In this document: positions 8,573-16,645 of the stretch, piece by piece
How the letters are laid out: each line of letters opens with the position of its first letter
Numbering within the stretch: the first letter of the stretch is position 1
From: Allorhizobium borbori
Lineage (GTDB): Bacteria > Pseudomonadota > Alphaproteobacteria > Rhizobiales > Rhizobiaceae
NCBI RefSeq assembly: GCF_014196535.1
Contig: NZ_JACIDU010000021.1
Coordinates: 1 to 47,993 of the forward strand
Direction: 5' to 3'
Length of the DNA stretch: 47,993 bases
The notes under the pieces: model-generated
Database searches by the model: none
Told to the model about the DNA's origin: nothing
What the model saw: the letters and a program-made list of their open reading frames with translations, nothing else
Made by a program: the position numbers and the translations under genes

Positions 8573-8614
8573 AATGACCGGCCTGTGAGCCTTCGGTTCG
8601 CTGTTCCGGTCGTT
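8573..8614 (+). terminator. Candidate expression-platform hairpin of the B12 riboswitch
   Basis: AATGACCGG and CCGGTCGTT can pair over 9 bp (one G-T pair) just after the aptamer and before the first gene. The loop is long and there is no proper T-tract, so this may be a weak terminator or an alternative fold linked to the aptamer. Confidence 0.4.
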
Positions 8615-8652
8615 TCGCTGCTCGCCTCGATCGTTCTTGCGCGAGGCACGCA

Positions 8653-9444
8653 GTGACGACACAGACAAGACATGCGGAACGGTGCGCCGTTCTGCTCATC
8701 GCGAAATCCGCGTTCGCGGCCGCGCCGCATGCCGATATGGCCGCGATTGCCGCGCAGGTGGTCGCGCGGCATCCGGATGCGGATGTCCGGTTCGCCTTCA
8801 CCGAACAGGGAATGCCCTCGCTGCGCGGAGCGCTTGCCAGTCTCGTGGATCAGGCGTTCATGCGCGTTTCCATCGTCCCGCTTGTCCTGCCCATGGAGCC
8901 CGGCTTCCACACATGGCTCCGCAAGGCGGTGCGCCGCTGGCGAAGCGAGGATGGACGACCCTGGCCGGAGATCACCCTTGCCGGGCATATCGGCCAAAGC
9001 CCGATGATGGCCGATCTCGTTGCAGGCCTTCTCTCCACCGCCCGGCCGCTCGATCTCGCCGACAATCCGAAAGCCCTTATCGAAGGATCGCTGGTGCCGG
9101 CGCAGAAGCGGCGGGTTCTCGTCTGCCATGGCGGCCCGTGCAGCGCGGCCGGTGCGGGCGCGCTCTGGTGCCATTTGCGCAACCAGCAGGAACGCCAGAA
9201 ACTTCGTACCAGCGGCGAGGGCACGATGACGGCCAAATCCACCTGCCTTGGCCCCTGCAACCTGGCCCCCGTTCTGCAGGTCTTTCCGGAAGGCACCTAT
9301 TACGGCGGGGTGACCGAAACGGCGATCGACCGCATCATCACCGAGCATCTTCTTGGCGGATGTATTGTCGAGGCCTTCGCCTATCGCCCGACCGGCCGCA
9401 AGCAGCGGCTGCGTCTGCCCGCCCATCCCACGCATTCGCATTAA
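8653..9444 (+). CDS. CbiX-like chelatase domain fused to a thioredoxin-fold [2Fe-2S] ferredoxin domain
   Basis: 263 aa. Residues about 10-130 resemble CbiX/sirohydrochlorin cobaltochelatase repeats (VLLIAKSAF...VPLVLPMEPGFH...LAGHIGQSP). Residues about 155-245 form a thioredoxin-like ferredoxin, with cysteines in CHGGPC and CLGPC as in bacterial 2Fe-2S proteins of cobalamin clusters. GTG 8653 is the first start after the riboswitch. Control by B12 and the metal-type ABC genes 18 bp downstream suggest a part in cobalt handling or delivery. The exact reaction is unknown, and the single chelatase-like domain may only bind metal. Confidence 0.75.
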   Translation: MTTQTRHAERCAVLLIAKSAFAAAPHADMAAIAAQVVARHPDADVRFAFTEQGMPSLRGALASLVDQAFMRVSIVPLVLPMEPGFHTWLRKAVRRWRSEDGRPWPEITLAGHIGQSPMMADLVAGLLSTARPLDLADNPKALIEGSLVPAQKRRVLVCHGGPCSAAGAGALWCHLRNQQERQKLRTSGEGTMTAKSTCLGPCNLAPVLQVFPEGTYYGGVTETAIDRIITEHLLGGCIVEAFAYRPTGRKQRLRLPAHPTHSH

Positions 9445-9462
9445 CCACCAAGGAGTATTGCC

Positions 9463-10962
9463 ATGTCCGTCACGTTCAAGGGACGCCTGACCGGCGCGCT
9501 GATCGTCACCATGACGTTTGCCACGGCCCTGCCGGCGTTTGCGGCAGAACCGCTGCGCATCGGTGCCACCTTCATCGCCACCGGTGTCGATCCGGCCAAA
9601 GGCTCGAACGGCTGGGCATTGACCAGCCATGGCGTGGGAGAAAACCTTTTCACCGTCGACAAGGATGGCAAGCTCGTGCCGGAGCTTGCCGAAAAGGCCG
9701 AACGCACCGGCGACCTTGCCTGGACGATCACGCTCCGGGCCGGCCGGTTCTTCTCCGATGGTACGCCCGTAACGGCGGAAGCCTTGGCGACCGGGTTCGA
9801 GCGAACCTTCGCCAACAACAAGGCGGCACTGGCAACCGGCGGCAAGTTGAGCTTTACCGCGACGGGGGAGCGGACCTTGAACGTCACCACGGAAAAGCCG
9901 GTGCCGCTCATCCAGTCGCTGTTTGCCGAATGGCCGCTCATTGCCTACAAGCCAGCGGCGGAAGAAGGTAAGGCCGTCTTTTCCGGCCCCTATGAAATTG
10001 CGTCGTTCAATGCCGATGCCGCCATCGAGCTCAGGCCCAACGCCCATTCTGAAGGAGCGGACGGGCGCGCACCGGTGATGCTGAAGAAGTTCGGCGATGC
10101 GCAGGCGATGACGCTGGCGCTCGAATCGGGCGAACTGGATCTTGCCTTCGGTCTACCGTCGGAAGTGATCGCGCGCCTGAAGGCCAATCCGGCGCTCACC
10201 ATCAAGTCTTTCCCCGTCGGTTATCAGTATTTCGCCTTCCTCAACACGTCCCGCCCCGCGCTTCAGGACAAGGCTGTGCGCCAGGCCATCGACCTTGCTT
10301 TCGACCGCACGGAACTGGCGGCAGCCATCAATGGCGGCTCCCCTGCGACCGGCGCCTACGCCCCCTATTTTCCCTTCGCCGGCAAGGATGCCCGGCCGAC
10401 CGATCTTGCCCGCGCCGAGGCCTTGCTGGAAGCCGCTGGCTGGGTGAAGGGTGCGGACGGCATCCGCGCCAGGGATGGAAAGCCGCTGAAGCTTCTGGCG
10501 ATCACCTATCCGCAGCGTCCCGATCTCGTGACAATGCTGCCGATGGCCAAGGCCGAACTCGCCAGGGCAGGGGTCGTGCTCGAAACGCAGGTCATCGACA
10601 ACATCTCGCAGGTCGCTGCGGGCGGTGAATTCGACATCGCTCTCTGGGCGCAGCATACGGCGCCGAGCGGCGATCCGGCCTTTTTCCTGAACTCGATGCT
10701 ACGCAGTGGCGCCTCGCTGAATTACGCGAAGTACGCCTCCCCGGACTTCGACGCCATCCTCGACCGCTTCGCCGCAACGGGTGATGCAGCAGCCCGGGTC
10801 CAGATTGCGCTCGACGCCCAGACCAGGCTGTTCGAAGATGTGCCTGTCTCCTTCCTCGTCTCGCCCGTCTGGTATGTCGGCATGTCCGGCACGCTGAAGA
10901 ACTACGAGCCCTGGGGGTCTGACTATCATGTGCTGCGCGCCGATATCGGCGAAGGCAAGTGA
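9463..10962 (+). CDS. Cobalt/nickel-type ABC transporter binding protein (family 5, NikA/Cbt-like)
   Basis: 499 aa with a signal peptide (core ALIVTMTFATALPAF, cleavage after AFAA). Family 5 solute-binding fold: GSNGWALTSHGVGENLFTVD, RFFSDGTPVTAEALATGFERT, VRQAIDLAFDRTELAAAING. Family 5 includes peptide binders and NikA. The B12 riboswitch makes cobalt (or a cobalt chelate) the likely ligand, in line with the riboswitch-controlled Cbt cobalt transporter reported in Sinorhizobium meliloti. ATG 9463 follows AAGGAGT. Confidence 0.8.
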   Translation: MSVTFKGRLTGALIVTMTFATALPAFAAEPLRIGATFIATGVDPAKGSNGWALTSHGVGENLFTVDKDGKLVPELAEKAERTGDLAWTITLRAGRFFSDGTPVTAEALATGFERTFANNKAALATGGKLSFTATGERTLNVTTEKPVPLIQSLFAEWPLIAYKPAAEEGKAVFSGPYEIASFNADAAIELRPNAHSEGADGRAPVMLKKFGDAQAMTLALESGELDLAFGLPSEVIARLKANPALTIKSFPVGYQYFAFLNTSRPALQDKAVRQAIDLAFDRTELAAAINGGSPATGAYAPYFPFAGKDARPTDLARAEALLEAAGWVKGADGIRARDGKPLKLLAITYPQRPDLVTMLPMAKAELARAGVVLETQVIDNISQVAAGGEFDIALWAQHTAPSGDPAFFLNSMLRSGASLNYAKYASPDFDAILDRFAATGDAAARVQIALDAQTRLFEDVPVSFLVSPVWYVGMSGTLKNYEPWGSDYHVLRADIGEGK

Positions 10963-10963
10963 C

Positions 10964-11884
10964 GTGGTGAAGCGGCTGGGCGGATGGGGATTGCAGACGG
11001 CGGCGGGCCTGCTCGCCGTCTCCTTCGTGGCGTTTGCGATCATCGCTTTGATGCCGGCCGATCCGGTGGCGATCGCCATCCGCAACTGGAACCTGCCGGC
11101 AACCGATGAAACAGTCGCCGCTCTCCGGCACGGCTGGGGTCTCGACCGGCCCCTGCCGGTGCGCTATGTGCAGTGGCTTTCCGGTTTCGTGCAGGGCGAC
11201 TGGGGCCGGTCCTTCCGCACTGGCGAGCCCGTGCGGCTGGAGTTCATGAAACGCCTGCCGCTGTCGCTCTTTCTCGGCCTGTCCAGTCTCTGTCTTGCCA
11301 TCGCCCTCGCCCTTCCGCTCGGCTTTGCCGCGGCGTTGAAGCCAGGCGGCATTGCCGATCGGTTCAGCCGTCTTCTTTCGGTTTTCACGCAATCGACGCC
11401 GGCTTTCGCCACCGGGCTGGTGCTAATCTGGGTTCTGGGTGCGCAATTGCGCTGGATCCGGCCTTTCTCGAATGACGGTGCCTCGCTGACGCTCGCCGTC
11501 ATGCTCGTCGCACTCCACTCGACAGCGGTGCTCTCCCGCATTTACAGGCAGGGGCTTGCGGCCGCCATGGGGCAGCCTTGGTTCATCACGGCCCGCGCCA
11601 AGGGGTTTTCGGAGCGGCGAGCCCTCTGGCGCCACGCCCATCCCAGTGCCTTTTATGCCGTTCTGGCCGCCATCCATTCAGAGGCCGGCTGGGTGATCGG
11701 CAGCGCCGCCGCCATGGAGATTCTCTTCGGCCTGCCCGGCATCAGCCAGTTCCTTGTGCAGAGCATTTCCGCCCGCGACCAGATGGTGTTGCAGGCCTAT
11801 GTAATTGTCGTCGCGCTGTGGATGGCCATCGTCGGTCTCGTCGCACGGCTGCTGAGCCTGCGGCTGGAGCCGCGCCTGTCGTGA
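10964..11884 (+). CDS. Cobalt/nickel-type ABC permease (NikB/DppB-like)
   Basis: 306 aa from GTG 10964 (a second GTG follows directly). The longer frame from 10928 overlaps the binding-protein gene and is not needed. Six hydrophobic segments; DppB-type opening with SFVAFAIIALMPADPVAI, then RYVQWLSGFVQGDWGRSF, and the EAA loop AMGQPWFITARAKGFSERRALWRHA. It follows the binding protein by a single base and overlaps the next permease by GTGA, so translation is probably coupled. Confidence 0.85.
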   Translation: MVKRLGGWGLQTAAGLLAVSFVAFAIIALMPADPVAIAIRNWNLPATDETVAALRHGWGLDRPLPVRYVQWLSGFVQGDWGRSFRTGEPVRLEFMKRLPLSLFLGLSSLCLAIALALPLGFAAALKPGGIADRFSRLLSVFTQSTPAFATGLVLIWVLGAQLRWIRPFSNDGASLTLAVMLVALHSTAVLSRIYRQGLAAAMGQPWFITARAKGFSERRALWRHAHPSAFYAVLAAIHSEAGWVIGSAAAMEILFGLPGISQFLVQSISARDQMVLQAYVIVVALWMAIVGLVARLLSLRLEPRLS

Positions 11885-12636
11885 GACGTGCGCTCGCTCC
11901 CCTTCTGCTGCTGACGTTGCTCTTTGCCTGCGGCCTGTGGCAGCCCTGGGACCCCGATGCGGTGAATGTTCTGGCCCGGCATGCGGCGCCGGATATTGCC
12001 CATCCGCTCGGGACCGACCATCTCGGGCGTGATCTCCTGTCGCGGCTGATGGCGGGCGGGTTCCGCACCGGCATCGTCATCCTCGCCGTCGGTCTGCTCG
12101 GCTTGACGGGCGGCGCGCTGCTCGGCACGCTGGCGGCCGTGCTGGGTGGTTGGCGAGAGAAGCTGATCCTGAAAGCCAGCCAACTCTTCATCATGGTGCC
12201 GACACTGATCGTCGCCCTGACGGCGGCGGCCGTATTCGGCCTCTCGCCGTTCAGTGCGGGTGTGGCGCTCGGGCTTGCCGCCATCGGGCCGCTGGCGCTC
12301 TTTGCCCACATGCTGACGAAACGGGTGCTGTGCCAACCGTTCATCATGGCCGCCGACGCCATCGGCGTCTCCAGCGGCACGATGCTGTTTCGCCACCTTC
12401 TGCCCAACACCCTGCCGACGCTTCTCACCTATGTCGGTAACCAGTCCGGCGCGTCGGCCATCGCCTACGCGTCGCTGGCCTTCATCGGTCTCGGCGCCGA
12501 CCCTTCCCTGCCCGACTGGGGTGGCATGCTGTTCGAATATCGCATGTTCCTTTTCGACAATCCGATGCTGATCGCATGGCCGGCGCTTGCGCTTGGCGCA
12601 ACCGTATTCGTCTTTAACCGAACCTTTGACCGCTGA
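11881..12636 (+). CDS. Cobalt/nickel-type ABC permease (NikC/DppC-like)
   Basis: 251 aa from GTG 11881, overlapping the previous stop. The short N-terminus lacks the long cytosolic lead of many DppC proteins. HPLGTDHLGRDLLSRLMAGGFRTG is the standard DppC signature and the EAA loop is in LCQPFIMAADAIGVSSGTMLFRHLLPNTL. The C-terminus stops at VFVFNRTFDR, where most relatives run a few residues further. No ATPase gene follows, although NikDE or a fused ATPase is expected at this spot; see findings. Confidence 0.85.
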   Translation: MRRALAPLLLLTLLFACGLWQPWDPDAVNVLARHAAPDIAHPLGTDHLGRDLLSRLMAGGFRTGIVILAVGLLGLTGGALLGTLAAVLGGWREKLILKASQLFIMVPTLIVALTAAAVFGLSPFSAGVALGLAAIGPLALFAHMLTKRVLCQPFIMAADAIGVSSGTMLFRHLLPNTLPTLLTYVGNQSGASAIAYASLAFIGLGADPSLPDWGGMLFEYRMFLFDNPMLIAWPALALGATVFVFNRTFDR

Positions 12637-12738
12637 GCCTCCGGCGCAAGGCATCACCAGTTGCCATCGCGAAAAGGTACGACAGTCCTGCGGAGATGAC
12701 CTGGAGCAAAGTGGACAGGTTCCGGGTGCATGGAGCCG

Positions 12739-13401
12739 TTATTTCGGCAGCTCCGGGAGCTCGGCGTTTCGAATGAATTCCATCCCTTGTGCGATGTCCT
12801 CACGCAGTGCTGACACGAAGCTCTCGCGGTCGCGACGCGTGAGCGCGTCCGTGGCTTCTTTGTGGTGATCGACCGTTACCGTTTGCGCCCCATATTGCCC
12901 GGCAATGAAGCGCATCGACGGACCGGACTGCAGCCACAGAATTTCGATCAGGCGAAGCAGAACCGGCGCGTCCGCCTTGCGGTAGATGTGGAAGTGAAAG
13001 GCGAAGTTCGACCGCATGTAGGCATTCACATCGTTCATGGCGATGGCCTCGTTCACTGCCATGTCATAAGCGATCAGTTGTTCGAGATCTGTCTGTGTCA
13101 GTTGCCCGAAAGCCCGTTTTCCGGCCTCCGGCTCGAGCTGCATGCGGGCGAACAGCACATCGCGGTGGTTCGCGAGGCTGAGTTTCGGCACCTCGATCGT
13201 CCGGCTGTCGATGAAGCACAGAGCACCCTCGGCGACCAGCCGGCGCACCGCATCGCGCACGGGAATGACGCTCATGCCGGAGGATTGCGCCAGTCCCCGG
13301 ATCGAAACCCGGTCTCCCGGCAGGAATGCACCCTCCCAAATCTGCTGCCTCAGGGTCGCATGAAGCGAATCCGCTCCTGTAGTTGGCTCATAATTGCTCA
13401 A
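12739..13401 (-). CDS. GntR-family regulator with FCD effector domain
   Basis: 220 aa from TTG 13401, which has GGGGGGA just upstream. The frame can be extended to GTG 13458, but that start falls inside the operator. Residues about 10-75 are the winged helix: SLHATLRQQIWEGAFLPGD, IRGLAQSSGMSVIPVRDAVRRLVAEGAL. The rest is an FCD all-helical ligand domain (LFARMQLEPEAGKRA; FHFHIYRKAD). FCD regulators usually sense a small acid or pathway intermediate and repress a divergent catabolic operon. Here that is the polyamine-type operon starting at 13507. Confidence 0.85.
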   Translation of the reverse strand: MSNYEPTTGADSLHATLRQQIWEGAFLPGDRVSIRGLAQSSGMSVIPVRDAVRRLVAEGALCFIDSRTIEVPKLSLANHRDVLFARMQLEPEAGKRAFGQLTQTDLEQLIAYDMAVNEAIAMNDVNAYMRSNFAFHFHIYRKADAPVLLRLIEILWLQSGPSMRFIAGQYGAQTVTVDHHKEATDALTRRDRESFVSALREDIAQGMEFIRNAELPELPK

Positions 13402-13450
13402 TTTTCCCCCCAAAAAATTAAATGCGTCCGAAATGAGCAGTTGACTATCA

Positions 13451-13478
13451 TATAACACATGTCTCAGTGTTATAACAC
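13451..13478. promoter_or_regulatory. GntR operator: three copies of TATAACAC
   Basis: TATAACAC at 13451-13458 faces GTGTTATA at 13467-13474 (perfect 8-bp arms, 8-base gap), and a third half-site TATAACAC follows at 13471-13478, overlapping the second. It lies between the divergent GntR and ligase genes and covers alternative upstream starts of both, which argues for the inner starts. Confidence 0.65.
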
Positions 13479-13506
13479 GATGATCAATGAACTCGGATTA
13501 GATAGC

Positions 13507-14850
13507 ATGACGCCAAACGAACCCGGCAAGGAAAGAACGGGAACCGCAAACTTATTCCTTGCCGCCCACTGCGATCTGAACGGAATTCTGCGCGGCAAGC
13601 GCGTGCCGGCCGATCATGGGCAAAAAGTCCTCAAGTCCGGCATTCGCATGCCGATGTCCTCGATCGGTGTCGATGTCTGGGGGACCGATGTCCTTGGAAA
13701 CGACCTTTTCGACCGGGGTGATCTCGATGGCATTGTCGAGCCTACCGAACGTGGCCCGATCCCGCTCGTGTGGGGTGAGGCGCCGGCCCTGTTCGTGCCG
13801 ATGTGGATGCGGCTGGAGGACGGTTCGCCCTTCTTCGGCGATCCTCGCCGTCTTCTTGCGGAAGTCCTTGGTCGTTTCACTGCGAAAGGCCTGACGCCCG
13901 TCGTGGCGATGGAGGTCGAATTCCATCTGATCCGCGATGCCTCGCCGTACAAGCCCGTACCCATTGCCGACCTGCCGGACTCCCACGCCGGTGCCGCGGA
14001 TACGATCTACAGCCTCGATGAACTGGGTGAGGTCAGCGGCTTTCTGGACGATGTCTATGCCATGGCGGGGGACTGCGGTATCGCCCTCGAAGCCGTCACC
14101 TCCGAGAGCGGTCCGACCCAGTACGAGTTCAATCTTCTTCACCGGGCCGACGCCCTGCGGATCGCGGACGATACGGTTTATCTCAAGCAGATCATACGCA
14201 ACATGGCGCGCCGTCACGGCATGCGGGCAACCTTCATGGCCAAGCCCTACATGCAGCATGCCGGCAACGGGCTGCACATGCATTTCAGCCTGATCGATGC
14301 GGCGGGCCGCAACATCTTCGACGACGGAACGGACAAGGGCACGCCTGAATTGCGCCACGCCGTTGCGGGCATGCTCGAGGCGATGCACGACACCGCGCTG
14401 ATCTTCGCGCCGCATCGCAATTCCTCCCGTCGGCTGCGTCCCGGCACGCTTGCCCCGGTGAACGCGACATGGGGTTACGAAAACCGCACCGCCGCCGTGC
14501 GCATTCCCGGCGGGGCGAGAGCGGCGCGGCGGATCGAACACCGGGTCGCGGGCGGCGACGCCAACCCCTATCTGGTGATCGCGGCGGTGCTTGCCGCAGC
14601 CTTCATGGGCCTCGATGAGCGTCTCACGCCGCCCGCGCCGACGGACGGCAACGTGACCGGCGTCACCGCGCGGCCCATCCCCCCGGACTGGCGGCAGGCG
14701 ATCGAGACCTTCGAGGCAAGCCCGCTGGTCGAGAAGCTGTTCCCCCGGGATTTCATCAGGATGTTCACGAGCTGCAAGCGTCAGGAACTCGAAGTGTTCG
14801 AAGGCGACATTTCCGCTCTCGAATATCGCAGCTATCTCCACACGGTCTGA
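13507..14850 (+). CDS. Glutamine-synthetase-family ligase (gamma-glutamylpolyamine synthetase-like)
   Basis: 447 aa from ATG 13507; earlier in-frame ATGs at 13459 and 13480 touch the operator. The catalytic domain holds the GS metal and glutamate motifs: VAMEVEFHLI, SESGPTQYEFNL, FMAKPYMQHAGNGLHMHFSL and NRTAAVRIPGG. The N-terminal beta-grasp is short, as in PuuA and GlnA3-type enzymes. It probably joins L-glutamate to a primary amine with ATP. With the FAD oxidoreductase and PotFGHI-like transporter downstream, a polyamine or similar amine is the best guess; true glutamine synthetase is unlikely in this setting. Confidence 0.8.
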   Translation: MTPNEPGKERTGTANLFLAAHCDLNGILRGKRVPADHGQKVLKSGIRMPMSSIGVDVWGTDVLGNDLFDRGDLDGIVEPTERGPIPLVWGEAPALFVPMWMRLEDGSPFFGDPRRLLAEVLGRFTAKGLTPVVAMEVEFHLIRDASPYKPVPIADLPDSHAGAADTIYSLDELGEVSGFLDDVYAMAGDCGIALEAVTSESGPTQYEFNLLHRADALRIADDTVYLKQIIRNMARRHGMRATFMAKPYMQHAGNGLHMHFSLIDAAGRNIFDDGTDKGTPELRHAVAGMLEAMHDTALIFAPHRNSSRRLRPGTLAPVNATWGYENRTAAVRIPGGARAARRIEHRVAGGDANPYLVIAAVLAAAFMGLDERLTPPAPTDGNVTGVTARPIPPDWRQAIETFEASPLVEKLFPRDFIRMFTSCKRQELEVFEGDISALEYRSYLHTV

Positions 14851-14860
14851 GGCTAGGACG

Positions 14861-16147
14861 ATGGAACCACATACCGGCTCTTACTATGCCGCCTCGGCGC
14901 ATGCCTATCCCGCCTTTGCTTCGCTGGAAGGCGAGGTCGAGGCCGATGTCGCGGTGATCGGTGGCGGCTTTACCGGCATCAACGCCGCAATCGAACTTGC
15001 CGATCGCGGCCTGCGCGTGGTCGTTCTCGAAGCCAACCGGATCGGCTGGGGTGCTTCCGGGCGCAATGGCGGGCAGATCACCGGCTCGCTTTCCGGCGAT
15101 GTGGCAATGGCGCGCCAGTTTCGCCGCACATTGGGTGCGCAGACCGAAAACTACATATGGAACCTTCGCTGGCGTGGCCATGAGATCATTCGCAAACGGG
15201 TGGCGCGTTTCGGCATCGATTGCGATCTGAAACCCGGCCACCTTCAGGCCGCCCTCAAGCCGGCCCATGTCACCGATCTGAAGGCGCTGGCGCAAGAGGC
15301 CGAAGCGCGCGGCATGGGCGATGAAGTCCGCTATGTCGAGGGCAAGGCGCTTGCCGATCTCATCGAGGCTCCGATCTATATCGGCGGCGTCCACAACACC
15401 CGCAATATGCACGTCCATTCCCTCAATCTGGTGACCGGCGAGGCCATGGCCGCGCAGAGCCTGGGGGTCCGGATTTTCGAGGGATCGCAGGTCACCGGTA
15501 TCCGGCGCGGCAAGCGCCCGGTGGTGACGACGGCCAAGGGAAGGGTCATCTGCGACAGCGTTCTGCTCGCCGGCAACGCCTATCACGGGCTGGCGCAGGG
15601 CCGGATGCGCGGCGTGCTGTTTCCCGCATCCCTAGGCATCATCGCTACCGAACCGCTGCCGGAAGACGTGGCCCGCGCCATCAACCCGCAGGATATCGCC
15701 GTCTATGACAACCGCTTCGTGCTGGACTATCACCGCCTGAGCGCCGACCGGCGATTGATCTTCGGCGGCGGCACCAATTACACCGGTGCGGAGACCGTTG
15801 ATCTTGCGGCCGAACTGCGGCCGGCTCTGGAACGCACCTATCCCCGGCTCAAGGGCGTAGGCATCGATTATCAATGGTCCGGCCGCGCCGGGATCATCGC
15901 AAACCGGATTCCCCATCTCGGCCGCATCGGGCCCAACATCTTCTTCGCGGAGGGCTATTCGGGCCACGGGATCGCCACAACGCATATCGTGGCAGAAATC
16001 ATGGCCGACGCCATGACCGGCACCATGGGCGAGTTTGACGTTTTCGACGCCGTGCGGCGGCTGCGGTTGCCGGTGGGAAGCTGGCTAACCCATCAGGCCC
16101 TCGCTCTGGGCATGCTCTACTACAAGTTTCGCGAGCGCATGACCTGA
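14861..16147 (+). CDS. FAD-dependent oxidoreductase of the DAO family (PuuB-like)
   Basis: 428 aa. The dinucleotide fold is at the N-terminus (ADVAVIGGGFTGINAAIELADRG), followed by WGASGRNGGQITGSLSGD, typical of gamma-glutamylputrescine oxidase PuuB and relatives. The C-terminal FAYSGHGI-type motif appears as FAEGYSGHGIATTHI. It should oxidise the amine side of the glutamylated product to an aldehyde, with oxygen giving peroxide. It lies 10 bp after the ligase gene. The aldehyde dehydrogenase and amidase that finish the Puu route in E. coli are absent from this operon. Confidence 0.8.
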   Translation: MEPHTGSYYAASAHAYPAFASLEGEVEADVAVIGGGFTGINAAIELADRGLRVVVLEANRIGWGASGRNGGQITGSLSGDVAMARQFRRTLGAQTENYIWNLRWRGHEIIRKRVARFGIDCDLKPGHLQAALKPAHVTDLKALAQEAEARGMGDEVRYVEGKALADLIEAPIYIGGVHNTRNMHVHSLNLVTGEAMAAQSLGVRIFEGSQVTGIRRGKRPVVTTAKGRVICDSVLLAGNAYHGLAQGRMRGVLFPASLGIIATEPLPEDVARAINPQDIAVYDNRFVLDYHRLSADRRLIFGGGTNYTGAETVDLAAELRPALERTYPRLKGVGIDYQWSGRAGIIANRIPHLGRIGPNIFFAEGYSGHGIATTHIVAEIMADAMTGTMGEFDVFDAVRRLRLPVGSWLTHQALALGMLYYKFRERMT

Positions 16148-16148
16148 A

Positions 16149-16165
16149 CCGTCCGCAACGGACGG
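16149..16165 (+). repeat. Short intercistronic hairpin
   Basis: CCGTCCG-caa-CGGACGG forms a perfect 7-bp stem with a 3-base loop directly after the oxidoreductase stop and 56 bp before the cupin gene. Likely an mRNA-processing or stability element inside the operon. Confidence 0.4.
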
Positions 16166-16220
16166 GCATCAGGACAAGAAGCAAATCCTTTCAACGCAAG
16201 CAGCAAAGGAAAGACTGAAC

Positions 16221-16586
16221 ATGAGTGACAATTCATTCGGGATCGACCCGCTGAACCCGGGCGAACCGATTGCCGGTGGACCGGCACCGGAACTGATCAT
16301 CGAAGGCAACCCCTCCGATCTGACCTGGCTTTTCGACCGCACACCCGACGGAAAGGTGGAAACCGGCGTCTGGGAAGTGGCGCCCGGAACCTGGACCTTC
16401 ACGGCCCCGACCTGGGAATTCATGTCCATCGTCTCCGGACATTCTGAACTCACCGAGGTCGGTTCATCCGAAACCACCGTCCTGAAGGCCGGCTCGATTT
16501 TCGTGATGCGTCCCGGCCTGCAGGTCGTGTGGCGTGTCGTCGAAACGACCCGAAAGGTCTGGGTGACCTACGACCCCGCCGCCTGA
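16221..16586 (+). CDS. Cupin-domain protein (EutQ/DUF861-like)
   Basis: 121 aa, single small cupin barrel. WEVAPGTWTFTAPTWEFMSIVSGHSELTEVGS and AGSIFVMRPGLQVVWRVVETTRKVWVTYD match the cupin_3 type found beside polyamine and ethanolamine oxidases. The first cupin motif has no obvious metal-binding histidine pair, so it may not be a metalloenzyme. Its usual position between a PuuB-like oxidase and a Pot-type transporter suggests an accessory role in the same pathway; the reaction is unknown. Confidence 0.75.
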   Translation: MSDNSFGIDPLNPGEPIAGGPAPELIIEGNPSDLTWLFDRTPDGKVETGVWEVAPGTWTFTAPTWEFMSIVSGHSELTEVGSSETTVLKAGSIFVMRPGLQVVWRVVETTRKVWVTYDPAA

Positions 16587-16645
16587 GCGTTGTTCAGCCT
16601 ACCCACTGAATCCATGCAAGCAACCTTCGATAAAAGGAGCAAAAA

